DNA of 64,000 nucleotides. Source: Sphingomonas sp. LHG3406-1 (lineage in GTDB: Bacteria > Pseudomonadota > Alphaproteobacteria > Sphingomonadales > Sphingomonadaceae). The stretch covers positions 1,954,001-2,018,000 of the forward strand of contig NZ_CP069128.1 in assembly GCF_029637485.1 (NCBI RefSeq), written 5' to 3'. The notes below the pieces were generated by a model. That model saw only the letters and a program-made list of their open reading frames with translations, was not told where the DNA came from and searched no databases. Shown in pieces: positions 24,747 to 31,898 of this stretch. A program made the position numbers and the translations under genes. How positions within the stretch are numbered: the first letter of the stretch is position 1; every line of letters starts with the position of its first letter.

Positions 24747-27461
24747 ATGTCGGGAGGCTGGTTCAGGCTGCCATTGCCGATGCTCGTCGCGGCGAGCGTC
24801 GGCATGGCCGCGCCTGCGTCCGCGCCGCCGTCGGCAGAACGCTGGAGCGCGGATCCCGAAGCCCAATTTCTCCTCGACCTGCAGATCCGCCAGCGGGCCT
24901 TCGGCGACGGCGTCCGCGCCTATCCGGTGCCGGAAGGCACCTGCGTCATCCTCGGTGATCTCATCACCGCGCTCGACCTGCCGATCAGGATCGATCTTGC
25001 TGCCCGCCGGGCCGAAGGCTGGGCATTTCGCGAGAGCAACAGGCTTGTCATCGACCGCGTTGCCGCGCGGGTCTCCTATGGCACCGGAAGCGAGCCGCTT
25101 CCGGCCGGGGCGGTCCGCGATGCACCGGAAGGCTGGTGCGTCGAAAGCGGCGCACTGTCGCGCTGGCTTGGCCTGCCGGTCCAGCCGCGAACCGACGCAT
25201 CTCTGCTCCTGCTCGAGAGCAAGGACAAACTGCCGATCGAAATGGCGATGGAACGCCGCGAACGCGCTTCGCGCCTGACCCGTGCGACCATCCCGATCGA
25301 CAGCCTGCCGCGCGTCCGCCTTCCCTATCGCATGTGGCGGACGCCAAGCGTCGACGTCATGCTCGACGGGGGCGTCGCCTGGTCCGCGCAGAGCGGCACA
25401 AGGATCGACCATCGCGCCAGCATCCTCGCCGCCGGTGAAGCGCTGCAGATGAGCTACGAGGCAAGGATCGCGACGGACCAGCGGGGCCTCCCCACCAACA
25501 TTCGGCTGCGCGCCTTCCGGTCGGATCCGGACGGGGGGCTGCTCGGGCCGCTCAAGGCAACCCACGTCGCCGTCGGAGACGTGGAGATCGTCGGCTCACC
25601 GCTTGCCCTGTCGTCGGGCAGCGGGCGCGGCGCCGTCGTCACGAATCGGCCTCTGTTCAGGCCCGTCGCCTTCGATCGCACGCAGTTCAGCGGCGAATTG
25701 CCGGTCGGCTGGGACGCCGAGCTTTACCGAAACGGCGAGCTGGTCGCCTTCGCCGCCGCCGGGAGTGATGGACGTTACCGCTTCGACGATGTCGCGCTCG
25801 GCTTCGGCGACAATCGCTTCGAGATATTGAGCTACGGGCCGCAGGGTCAGGTCCGAAGTCGCATCGAAAACCTCACGGTGGGCCCCGAGGCCGTACCGCC
25901 GGGCGACACGCATTACTGGCTCGGTGTTGTCGATCCCGGAAGCGACCTGCTCGACTTCCGGAAACGCGACGGTCCCAGCCGCGATAGCGGCTGGCGCGCG
26001 ACGGCAAGCGTGGAGCATGGTCTGGACCGGCGTACCTCACTGGCGGCGCTGGTCCAGACCCTGAGCGTTGACGACGAGCGTGTGACCTACGTTGAGGGGA
26101 CCGTTCGCCGCTCGATTGGTCCCGCGATCGCCGAGCTGGCTGTCGCGCGCGACAGCAAGGGCGGGTTGGCGCTGCGGGGACAGGCATTGGCACGGATCGG
26201 CGCCGTCAATCTGAGCTGGAGCAGCTTTTGGAGTCGCGATTTCGCCGCTCAGCCTGAGGGCGTCGGCGCAAGCGCGGAGCATCGCTTCAGCGTCGACGCG
26301 CCGGTGAAGCTCGGCAGTGACATGATCTTGCCCCTTCACGGCGACATCAGGATCGCCGAGCGTCGCGGTGGTGGACGGTCGCTGGAGGCCAATGGCCGGA
26401 CCAGCATCATGCTCAGCCGCTTCAACCTGGCGAGCATGGTGCGATGGCGCGACGAACAGCCGGGCGGCGGCCTCAAGGGTCGTCGCGAAGCGGAGGTTGG
26501 CCTGATCGGGAGCGGCCGGATCGGTCCGGTGCGGGTCCGCGGCACGACCGAATGGGAGATCCACCCCGGATCCCGCCTCCGCCGCGCCGAGCTTTCGGGC
26601 TATTGGAGCAGGGGCGGGAATGCCGATTGGGAAGCCGCCCTCGCCTACGAGCGCCAGGACAAGGGCCGGGCGCGCGCGCGGCTCAGCCATATCCGCCGTT
26701 TCGACCAGTTCGCCGTCGCGGGCAGCATCGAGGCCGCCAGCGATGGCTCCGTCGCCGCGGGCCTGAACCTCAACTTCTCGCTCGATCGCGGTCCAGGTGG
26801 CTGGCGCTTCAGCCGACAGTCGCTTGCCGGCACTGGCAGCGTGCGCGCGCAGCTGTTCCGCGACGCCAACGGCAACGGCCTGCGCGACAGCGGCGAGAAG
26901 GTTGAGGAAGGCGCCGTTCTTACTGCCGGGCTGCGCCCGGCGGACCGGCCTTCAGGGCGCGACGGCTGGGCATCGGTAGCAGGGCTGGACAATTATCGGC
27001 CGATAGCGATCGGCGTCGATGCCAGTTCGCTGAGCGATCCCAACCTGGTTCCACTGAAGCCTGCGCAGGTGGTCGTCCCGCGGCCCGGTGTCTCGGCCGA
27101 GCTGCTGATCCCGCTGACCGGCGGCGGCGCGATCGAGGGCGTCCTGCTGAAGGATGGCGGCGGAAGCTTCGAAGGGCTCGACCTCGAACTGGTCGATGCC
27201 GCGGGCAAGGTCGTCGCGACCGCCGGTAGCGATTATGATGGCTTCTTCCTGTTCGAACGGGTGCCGCCGGGCCGCTACAGCCTCCGTCTCAGTGGTCCGA
27301 GTGCGGTGCTAGCCAAGTCCGATCCACAGCTGACGCCCGGGGCCTTCGAGCTCAAGCCCGAGCAAGCGGTGCTTCGTCTCGGTTCTCTGGTGGTGAAAGC
27401 AAGCCCCAAGCTTGCCGTTAACCAAGATGTCGTCTTAGGCGACTTGAGGTTGGCCAACTAA
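24747..27461 (+). CDS. Outer-membrane usher-like protein (alternative chaperone-usher type)
   Basis: A 904-residue exported protein. The N-terminal ~120 residues look like an usher N-domain (FLLDLQIRQRAFGDGVRAY). Then follow GWDAELYRNGELVAF and a plug-like Ig domain (SDGRYRFDDVALGFGDNRFEILSYGPQGQ), a long run of beta strands rich in aromatic-alternating segments, and a C-terminal pair of Ig/SdrB-like domains. The last part contains FRDANGNGLRDSGEK, an EF-hand-like calcium loop, and FFLFERVPPGRYSLRL. It resembles the CS1/CFA-type (alpha) ushers more than FimD. It probably threads the DUF4402 subunit through the outer membrane. No adhesin gene follows; a tRNA gene is next. Confidence 0.82.
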   Translation: MSGGWFRLPLPMLVAASVGMAAPASAPPSAERWSADPEAQFLLDLQIRQRAFGDGVRAYPVPEGTCVILGDLITALDLPIRIDLAARRAEGWAFRESNRLVIDRVAARVSYGTGSEPLPAGAVRDAPEGWCVESGALSRWLGLPVQPRTDASLLLLESKDKLPIEMAMERRERASRLTRATIPIDSLPRVRLPYRMWRTPSVDVMLDGGVAWSAQSGTRIDHRASILAAGEALQMSYEARIATDQRGLPTNIRLRAFRSDPDGGLLGPLKATHVAVGDVEIVGSPLALSSGSGRGAVVTNRPLFRPVAFDRTQFSGELPVGWDAELYRNGELVAFAAAGSDGRYRFDDVALGFGDNRFEILSYGPQGQVRSRIENLTVGPEAVPPGDTHYWLGVVDPGSDLLDFRKRDGPSRDSGWRATASVEHGLDRRTSLAALVQTLSVDDERVTYVEGTVRRSIGPAIAELAVARDSKGGLALRGQALARIGAVNLSWSSFWSRDFAAQPEGVGASAEHRFSVDAPVKLGSDMILPLHGDIRIAERRGGGRSLEANGRTSIMLSRFNLASMVRWRDEQPGGGLKGRREAEVGLIGSGRIGPVRVRGTTEWEIHPGSRLRRAELSGYWSRGGNADWEAALAYERQDKGRARARLSHIRRFDQFAVAGSIEAASDGSVAAGLNLNFSLDRGPGGWRFSRQSLAGTGSVRAQLFRDANGNGLRDSGEKVEEGAVLTAGLRPADRPSGRDGWASVAGLDNYRPIAIGVDASSLSDPNLVPLKPAQVVVPRPGVSAELLIPLTGGGAIEGVLLKDGGGSFEGLDLELVDAAGKVVATAGSDYDGFFLFERVPPGRYSLRLSGPSAVLAKSDPQLTPGAFELKPEQAVLRLGSLVVKASPKLAVNQDVVLGDLRLAN

Positions 27462-27496
27462 ACCAACCCTTCAGTTCAGGCACTTCTTTCCAGAAG

Positions 27497-27583
27497 TGGT
27501 GCGGTCGAGAAGACTCGAACTTCCACGGCCTTTCGGCCACAGCGACCTCAACGCTGCGCGTCTACCAATTCCGCCACGACCGC
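27497..27583 (-). tRNA. tRNA-Leu (anticodon GAG), CCA encoded
   Basis: The minus strand folds as a class II tRNA. The acceptor arm is GCGGTCG / CGACCGC with discriminator A and an encoded CCA. The D-loop has GGTAGACGC, and the anticodon arm is CAGCG-TTGAGGT-CGCTG (anticodon GAG). A long variable arm (TGGCCGAAAGGCCG) and T-arm GTTCGAGTC complete it. 87 nt. A short hairpin (CACTTCTTTCCAGAAGTG, 27481-27498) overlaps the CCA end on the 3' side without a T tract. Confidence 0.97.
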
Positions 27584-27689
27584 ACGTCATCTGGCGCTCT
27601 GAGGAAGTGAGCGCCGTTGGCAAGGCGCGTGCCTCTAGCAGCGCCTTTCGGACAGCGCAACTGCGCTCAGAGACGTTCCGAAACGGGGC

Positions 27690-27714
27690 AAAGGTAAAGG
27701 AACCGTTTACCTTT
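27690..27714. repeat. Perfect 9-bp inverted repeat upstream of a small secreted-protein gene
   Basis: AAAGGTAAA-GGAACCG-TTTACCTTT: 9-bp arms around 7 nt, unusually AT-rich for this genome. It lies 27 bp upstream of the 27742 start and 106 bp upstream of the tRNA-Leu 5' end on the other strand. It could be an operator or part of a divergent promoter. The rest of 27584-27741 contains nothing else recognisable. Confidence 0.4.
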
Positions 27715-27741
27715 CGGGGCGTCAAACGTAGCCTCTTCATC

Positions 27742-27954
27742 ATGCTCGCGCTCGCTCTCATGCTCGCTGCGGCCCAGCCGATCGCCAGCCCGCCGCAGGC
27801 GGTTCGATCGCGAGCGGTGTCGGCGAGAGCGCTGGTGACAATAAGGATCGTTCAGGCGGCCGAGGTCAGGCAGGGGCGTAGCAGCTCACCCCATCAACGC
27901 CGGATGCGTCTTGATGCCGAGGGCAGGAATCAGCTTCTCTTGGAATTCGAGTGA
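27742..27954 (+). CDS. Small secreted protein of unknown function
   Basis: The frame is open further upstream through the tRNA antisense, but the plausible gene starts at the ATG at 27742. It encodes a short signal peptide (LALALMLAAAQPIASPP), then a ~45-residue basic mature part ending DAEGRNQLLLEFE. I recall similar ~70-residue secreted proteins with ARALVTIRIV and a closing 'D-x-x-G-R' strand in sphingomonads; the function is unknown. No clear ribosome site is seen. It converges with the zinc-ribbon gene one base away. Confidence 0.5.
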   Translation: MLALALMLAAAQPIASPPQAVRSRAVSARALVTIRIVQAAEVRQGRSSSPHQRRMRLDAEGRNQLLLEFE

Positions 27955-27955
27955 C

Positions 27956-28987
27956 TTAGGCGCCGGTCGCGGCGCTCTCCCTGCACATTGGCGGGCGCTG
28001 CTGCGTCCCGAAGAAGACCTCCAGACAAGCCGCCGCCGGCGGAATGTCGAGGTTTGCGCTATGAAAGCTGGTGCGCGCGCCCGGCGCCAGCTGCGGCGGG
28101 GAGATCGGAATGGTCCAGCGGTAGACAACCTGCTGCTCGATGCTGCGAAGCTGCGCATTCAACGGCGGGACGGCGAGTGTTTCTTCCGTCTCGTTGATGA
28201 CGACCCCGCTGACTTCAAAGAGCTGGTTGCCGCTGGCCAGCTGCTGACGCCCGTGCTGCTGCACCTGAACCGTCAGCCGGGCCTCGTCCGTGGCCTGGGC
28301 GAGGCCAAGGCGGCTCTTGAACTCGGACGGCGCCAGGAACCAGATGGCCGCCGCGATCGCCGCCACCAGCAGTAGCGCGATGAGAACCAGCGGCCACCGC
28401 TTGCGCGGAGCCGCGCCTTCGTCGCCGCGGTCGGCGAAGGGGCTGTAGAGGTCATCGGCCTCGACCCGCGCTGCTCGCAGCGGATGCGGAGTGCGCTCAG
28501 GCGCCGCCTGGGTCGCGGGTTCCTCGGCGGGCACCACTTCTTCAGGATAGGGCTCGGTCGCAGCCGCCGCCTCAGCCGGCATCGCGCCCTCGGCGGGTTC
28601 CGGATCGGCCAGCTGGCTCGCCGCCGGCTCGGTCGTCGCCGCGGGCCCGGGCAGCGTCTGCGCGTCAGGATCGTCTTCTGCCAAGGTCGGCTGGTCGGGA
28701 TGCGCATGGTCGCCGAGCTCGGCCGCCGATGCACTGCCGCCTGCTTCACCGAGCGGGTGACCGGAGTCCGCCTCAGGGTTCAGGTCGGAGCGATGCTCCT
28801 CCGGAATGTGCTGGACAGGCTCGGCAGCCACTCCGCCGGGCGCGCCGTCTTCCACCATCTCGCTGGCTTCCGGGTCCTGATGCCAGCTATGTTTGCACTG
28901 GGCGCAGCGCACGGTGCGGCCGTCCGGGGGGATGGCCCCGTCCTTCACCACATATCGCGTCCCGCATGACGGGCAGGTCAGGATCAT
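27956..28987 (-). CDS. MJ0042-type zinc-ribbon and DUF3426-like membrane protein
   Basis: 343 residues. The N-terminal zinc ribbon has cysteine pairs CPSCG and CAQCK in the alphaproteobacterial form ILTCPSCGTRYVVKDGAIPPDGRTVRC (spread over residues 2-30). A ~150-residue Glu/Ala/Pro-rich acidic linker follows, then one transmembrane helix (WPLVLIALLLVAAIAAAIWFL). The C-terminal periplasmic domain has the DUF3426 beta-sandwich type (LFEVSGVVINETEETLAVPPLNAQL). The family is often linked to envelope or division loci; here it is divergent from ftsEX, sharing a 106-bp promoter region. Confidence 0.9.
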   Translation of the reverse strand: MILTCPSCGTRYVVKDGAIPPDGRTVRCAQCKHSWHQDPEASEMVEDGAPGGVAAEPVQHIPEEHRSDLNPEADSGHPLGEAGGSASAAELGDHAHPDQPTLAEDDPDAQTLPGPAATTEPAASQLADPEPAEGAMPAEAAAATEPYPEEVVPAEEPATQAAPERTPHPLRAARVEADDLYSPFADRGDEGAAPRKRWPLVLIALLLVAAIAAAIWFLAPSEFKSRLGLAQATDEARLTVQVQQHGRQQLASGNQLFEVSGVVINETEETLAVPPLNAQLRSIEQQVVYRWTIPISPPQLAPGARTSFHSANLDIPPAAACLEVFFGTQQRPPMCRESAATGA

Positions 28988-29093
28988 GTCGGCCGCTTTC
29001 CCTTTGAACCGTCAACAAAGTCGGTGCGTAACCTTTTCGTGAATCCATTGGCAAGCTAGAGCCGCATCAAGAAGCAAGGAATAGGGGGCGGGA

Positions 29094-29810
29094 CTGGCCG
29101 CGCTGGTCGAGTTCGACGGGGTTGGGTTGCGTTACGGGACCGGCGCCGAAGTGCTTGCCGGCCTCGACTTCAAGCTTGCGCCCGGTGGTTTCTACTTCCT
29201 GACCGGCCCCTCGGGCGCCGGCAAGACCTCCTTGCTCAAGCTGCTCTACCTCGCCCAGCGCCCAACGCGCGGGCGATTGCGGCTGTTCGGCGAGGATCTT
29301 AGCGAAGCTTCGCGGGAAGCGCTGCCCGCCTTCCGCCGCCGGATCGGGGTGGTCTTCCAGGACTTCCGGCTGGTGCGGCACCTGTCCGCCTTCGACAATG
29401 TCGCCTTGCCCCTCCGTATCGCCGGCCAGAGCGACCGTGAGATCGAGGGGCCGGTGAGGGAGATGCTGGCCTGGGTCGGGCTCGCCGATCGTGCCAGCGC
29501 GCGGCCGCCAACCCTCTCCGGCGGCGAACAGCAGCGGGTCGCCATTGCCCGGGCAGTGATCGCCCGGCCCGAGTTGCTGGTGGCCGACGAGCCAACCGGC
29601 AATGTCGACGCCACCATGGCGACGAGGCTGATCCACCTGTTCGAAGCGCTAAACCGCCTCGGCACCACGGTTGTGGTCGCCACCCACGACCTGTCGCTGA
29701 TCGGCGCGGTGAAGGGCTCACGAATGATGCGGCTGGAAAACGGGCAGCTTGCCGATCCTACCGGCGAGCTCCGTCATCCGCCGCCACGCCTTGGTGCAAC
29801 CGAGGCATGA
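29094..29810 (+). CDS. ftsE: FtsE, cell-division ABC ATPase (apparent CTG start)
   Basis: ATPase of the FtsEX complex that activates septal peptidoglycan hydrolases. Walker A is GPSGAGKTS at about residues 38-46, the signature is LSGGEQQRVAIARA, and Walker B is LLVADEPTGNVD. No ATG, GTG or TTG precedes the first beta strand. The only standard start (TTG 29127) would cut off VEFDGVGL, which is conserved in FtsE. Starting at the CTG at 29094, with a GGGGG purine run 5 nt upstream, restores a normal N-terminus. An in-frame stop at 29082 rules out anything longer. It overlaps ftsX by ATGA. Confidence 0.93.
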   Translation: MAALVEFDGVGLRYGTGAEVLAGLDFKLAPGGFYFLTGPSGAGKTSLLKLLYLAQRPTRGRLRLFGEDLSEASREALPAFRRRIGVVFQDFRLVRHLSAFDNVALPLRIAGQSDREIEGPVREMLAWVGLADRASARPPTLSGGEQQRVAIARAVIARPELLVADEPTGNVDATMATRLIHLFEALNRLGTTVVVATHDLSLIGAVKGSRMMRLENGQLADPTGELRHPPPRLGATEA

Positions 29811-30676
29811 TCAAGGCGCTTCTCCCGTCTCTCGCCATGCGCCGGCTCTTGCCCGAGCAGCGCCGCCGTGCCGCGCCGTGGATCATCGGCCTGATGACCT
29901 TCGTCAGCCTGGTGGTGGGTGTCGCGGGTGCCGTTGCGCTCGGCGCCATCGGCGATCTCGGTCGGTCGGCGGAAGGGCGCTGGTCGCTGCAGGTGACGGG
30001 AACGCCAGCGCAAGCGGCACAGGCAGAGGCCTTGCTCCGCGGCAGCGCCGAGGTGACGAGTGTGCAGCCGGTGCCCGAAGCCGAGGTCCGCACCACGCTG
30101 CGGCGTTGGCTGGGCCCTGGCGCCGACACGCTTGGCCTGCCGCTGCCCACGCTTGGCGAAGTGACGCTGCGGCCGGGGGCGAATGGCGAAGCGCTCGCCC
30201 AGCGCCTCGAGGCACGGGTCTCATCGGCGCGCCTCACGCCTTATTCGCGCGAACTGGCGCCCCTTCTCGGCACGCTCGAGAGTCTCGCGACGCTAGTCAT
30301 CGGCCTGCTGTTCGTGCTCGCCGCCGCACTGGCCGCCGCTGTGACGCTGGCCGCGCGGGCCACGCTCGACGCCAATCGGCAGACGCTGGACGTCCTTCAC
30401 GGCATCGGCGCGACCGACGATCAATTGTTGTCGCTGGTGCAGCGGCGGATCGCGCTCGACGCACTGGTCGGTAGCCTCGCCGGAGCAACCGCCGCAATAT
30501 TGGTAGTGGTGGCGGCGCTCATTCCCGCAAGGGGCCTGCTCGGCGGCTGGGGCGGAGCGCCGTCGCTGTCGCCGATCGCCTGGGTCCTGCTCGCGCTCCT
30601 GCCCCTGCTTCAGGCCGGGCTTGCCACCCTGGTTGCCAGACGGGCCTTGCGGCAGGCATTGACGGATAGCCCATGA
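29807..30676 (+). CDS. ftsX: FtsX, cell-division ABC permease
   Basis: 289 residues with the FtsX layout. There is a short cytoplasmic lead, then TM1 (IIGLMTFVSLVVGVAGAVAL) and a ~110-residue extracytoplasmic domain (WSLQVTGTPAQAAQAEALL through SRELAPLLG). Three further helices follow (TLVIGLLFVLAAALAAAVT; LVGSLAGATAAILVVVAAL; IAWVLLALLPLLQAGLATL). The cytoplasmic LDVLHGIGATDDQL segment is the conserved coupling region. Overlaps on both sides (ATGA) place it in ftsE-ftsX-ydcF-plsC. Confidence 0.93.
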   Translation: MIKALLPSLAMRRLLPEQRRRAAPWIIGLMTFVSLVVGVAGAVALGAIGDLGRSAEGRWSLQVTGTPAQAAQAEALLRGSAEVTSVQPVPEAEVRTTLRRWLGPGADTLGLPLPTLGEVTLRPGANGEALAQRLEARVSSARLTPYSRELAPLLGTLESLATLVIGLLFVLAAALAAAVTLAARATLDANRQTLDVLHGIGATDDQLLSLVQRRIALDALVGSLAGATAAILVVVAALIPARGLLGGWGGAPSLSPIAWVLLALLPLLQAGLATLVARRALRQALTDSP

Positions 30677-31203
30677 CCGTTCGCCTGACCGCACTGTTCA
30701 CGCTGCTCTACGCGCTCGGTTTCGCCCTATTCAGCGTGAGCCTGGCGGAGCCGGCCGGCACGGAAAAGACCGAGGCCATCGTCGTCCTGACCGGCGGAAA
30801 GGGACGTATCGAACGGGGCATGGCCATGCTGCAGGCCGGCCACGCAAGGCGGATGCTCATCTCCGGCGTCGACCCGAGTGTCACCCGCCGGGATCTGGCG
30901 CGACGGCTCGGCCCGGGGTCGCTTCGAACGCTGCGCTGCTGCGTCGATCTCGGTTCGGAGTCCGTCGACACGCGAAGCAATGCGGAGGAGGCCCGCCGCT
31001 GGATCGAGGCGCGCGGCTACACATCGCTGCGACTGGTGACCAGCGATTGGCACATGCGTCGCGCAACCTACGAATTCCGCTCCGACCTCCCCGAAGCGCG
31101 CATCGTCGAGGATGCGGTGGCGACCCGGCCGAGCCTGTTCACATTGTTCGCCGAGTATAACAAATATCTGCTGCGGCGCGCGGCGCTGTGGCTCGATCTG
31201 TAA
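30673..31203 (+). CDS. YdcF/ElyC family (DUF218) membrane-anchored protein
   Basis: 176 residues: an N-terminal membrane anchor (LTALFTLLYALGFALFSVSL), then a DUF218 domain with AIVVLTGGKGRIERGMAML, RRMLISGVD, the ESVDTRSNAEEA loop and LVTSDWHMRRA. ElyC-type members act in undecaprenyl-lipid and envelope homeostasis; the exact reaction is unknown. Placement after ftsEX, overlapping by four bases, is conserved in alphaproteobacteria and ties it to division or wall synthesis. Confidence 0.9.
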   Translation: MTVRLTALFTLLYALGFALFSVSLAEPAGTEKTEAIVVLTGGKGRIERGMAMLQAGHARRMLISGVDPSVTRRDLARRLGPGSLRTLRCCVDLGSESVDTRSNAEEARRWIEARGYTSLRLVTSDWHMRRATYEFRSDLPEARIVEDAVATRPSLFTLFAEYNKYLLRRAALWLDL

Positions 31204-31214
31204 ACGGAAGCTCG

Positions 31215-31898
31215 ATGTCGGCCCTGCGTTCGATCCTCTATTTCCTCATCTTCTATCCAGGCACCGTCTTCTACTGCCTGGCGACACTGGCCGTGGCCCC
31301 GTTCGGCAGTGGTCCGGTGAGGAGAGTCATTCACGGCTGGGCCGATTTCCATCACCTGCTGGTCACGCGCCTGCTCGGCATTCAATTCAAGATCGAGGGC
31401 GAGATGCCGTCCGGACCAGTGCTGGTCGCGGTCAAGCACCAGGCGATGGTCGAGACGATCGAGGTGCTGCGGCTGGTGGATACGCCGGTCGTGGTGATGA
31501 AGCAGCAATATGTGAAGACGCCGCTGCTCGGGCCGGTGATGCGGCGCTATGGCGTCATCGGGGTCGATCGCGAAGCCGGTGCCAGTGCTCTCCGCGAGAT
31601 GATGCAGCGTGGCAGGCAGGCGATCGCCGACGGGCGTCCGGTCGTGATCTTCCCCGAGGGCACACGGGTGCCGGTCGGAACCTGCCCGCCGCTACGCCCC
31701 GGTTTCGCCGGCCTTTACCGTGCGCTCGGCCTGCCAGTCGTGCCCGTGGCGCATGACAGCGGCAGGGTCTGGCCCAAGGCGCTGGTCAAGCGCCCAGGGG
31801 TGATCCGGCTGACGATCGGCGAAACCATTCCTGCCGGGCTCAAGCGCGATGCCATCGAGGACCGGGTCCACGAAGCCATCAACGCACTTGAAGCCTAG
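31215..31898 (+). CDS. plsC: PlsC-type 1-acylglycerol-3-phosphate acyltransferase
   Basis: Acylates lysophosphatidic acid to phosphatidic acid at the inner membrane. The start at 31215 has GGAAG 4 nt upstream and gives 227 residues; upstream starts overlap ydcF. An N-terminal hydrophobic segment (ILYFLIFYPGTVFYCLATLAV) precedes the catalytic motif KHQAMVET, the HX4E variant usual in alphaproteobacteria, and the glycerol-phosphate motif FPEGTR. It is the last gene of the ftsEX run and converges with pheT, with a four-base stop overlap. Confidence 0.94.
   Translation: MSALRSILYFLIFYPGTVFYCLATLAVAPFGSGPVRRVIHGWADFHHLLVTRLLGIQFKIEGEMPSGPVLVAVKHQAMVETIEVLRLVDTPVVVMKQQYVKTPLLGPVMRRYGVIGVDREAGASALREMMQRGRQAIADGRPVVIFPEGTRVPVGTCPPLRPGFAGLYRALGLPVVPVAHDSGRVWPKALVKRPGVIRLTIGETIPAGLKRDAIEDRVHEAINALEA

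Noticed and set aside
27496..27741. Plus-strand open frame through the tRNA-Leu region
   Set aside because: It is the antisense of a class II tRNA plus spacer; only the part from 27742 has a signal peptide and gene-like features.
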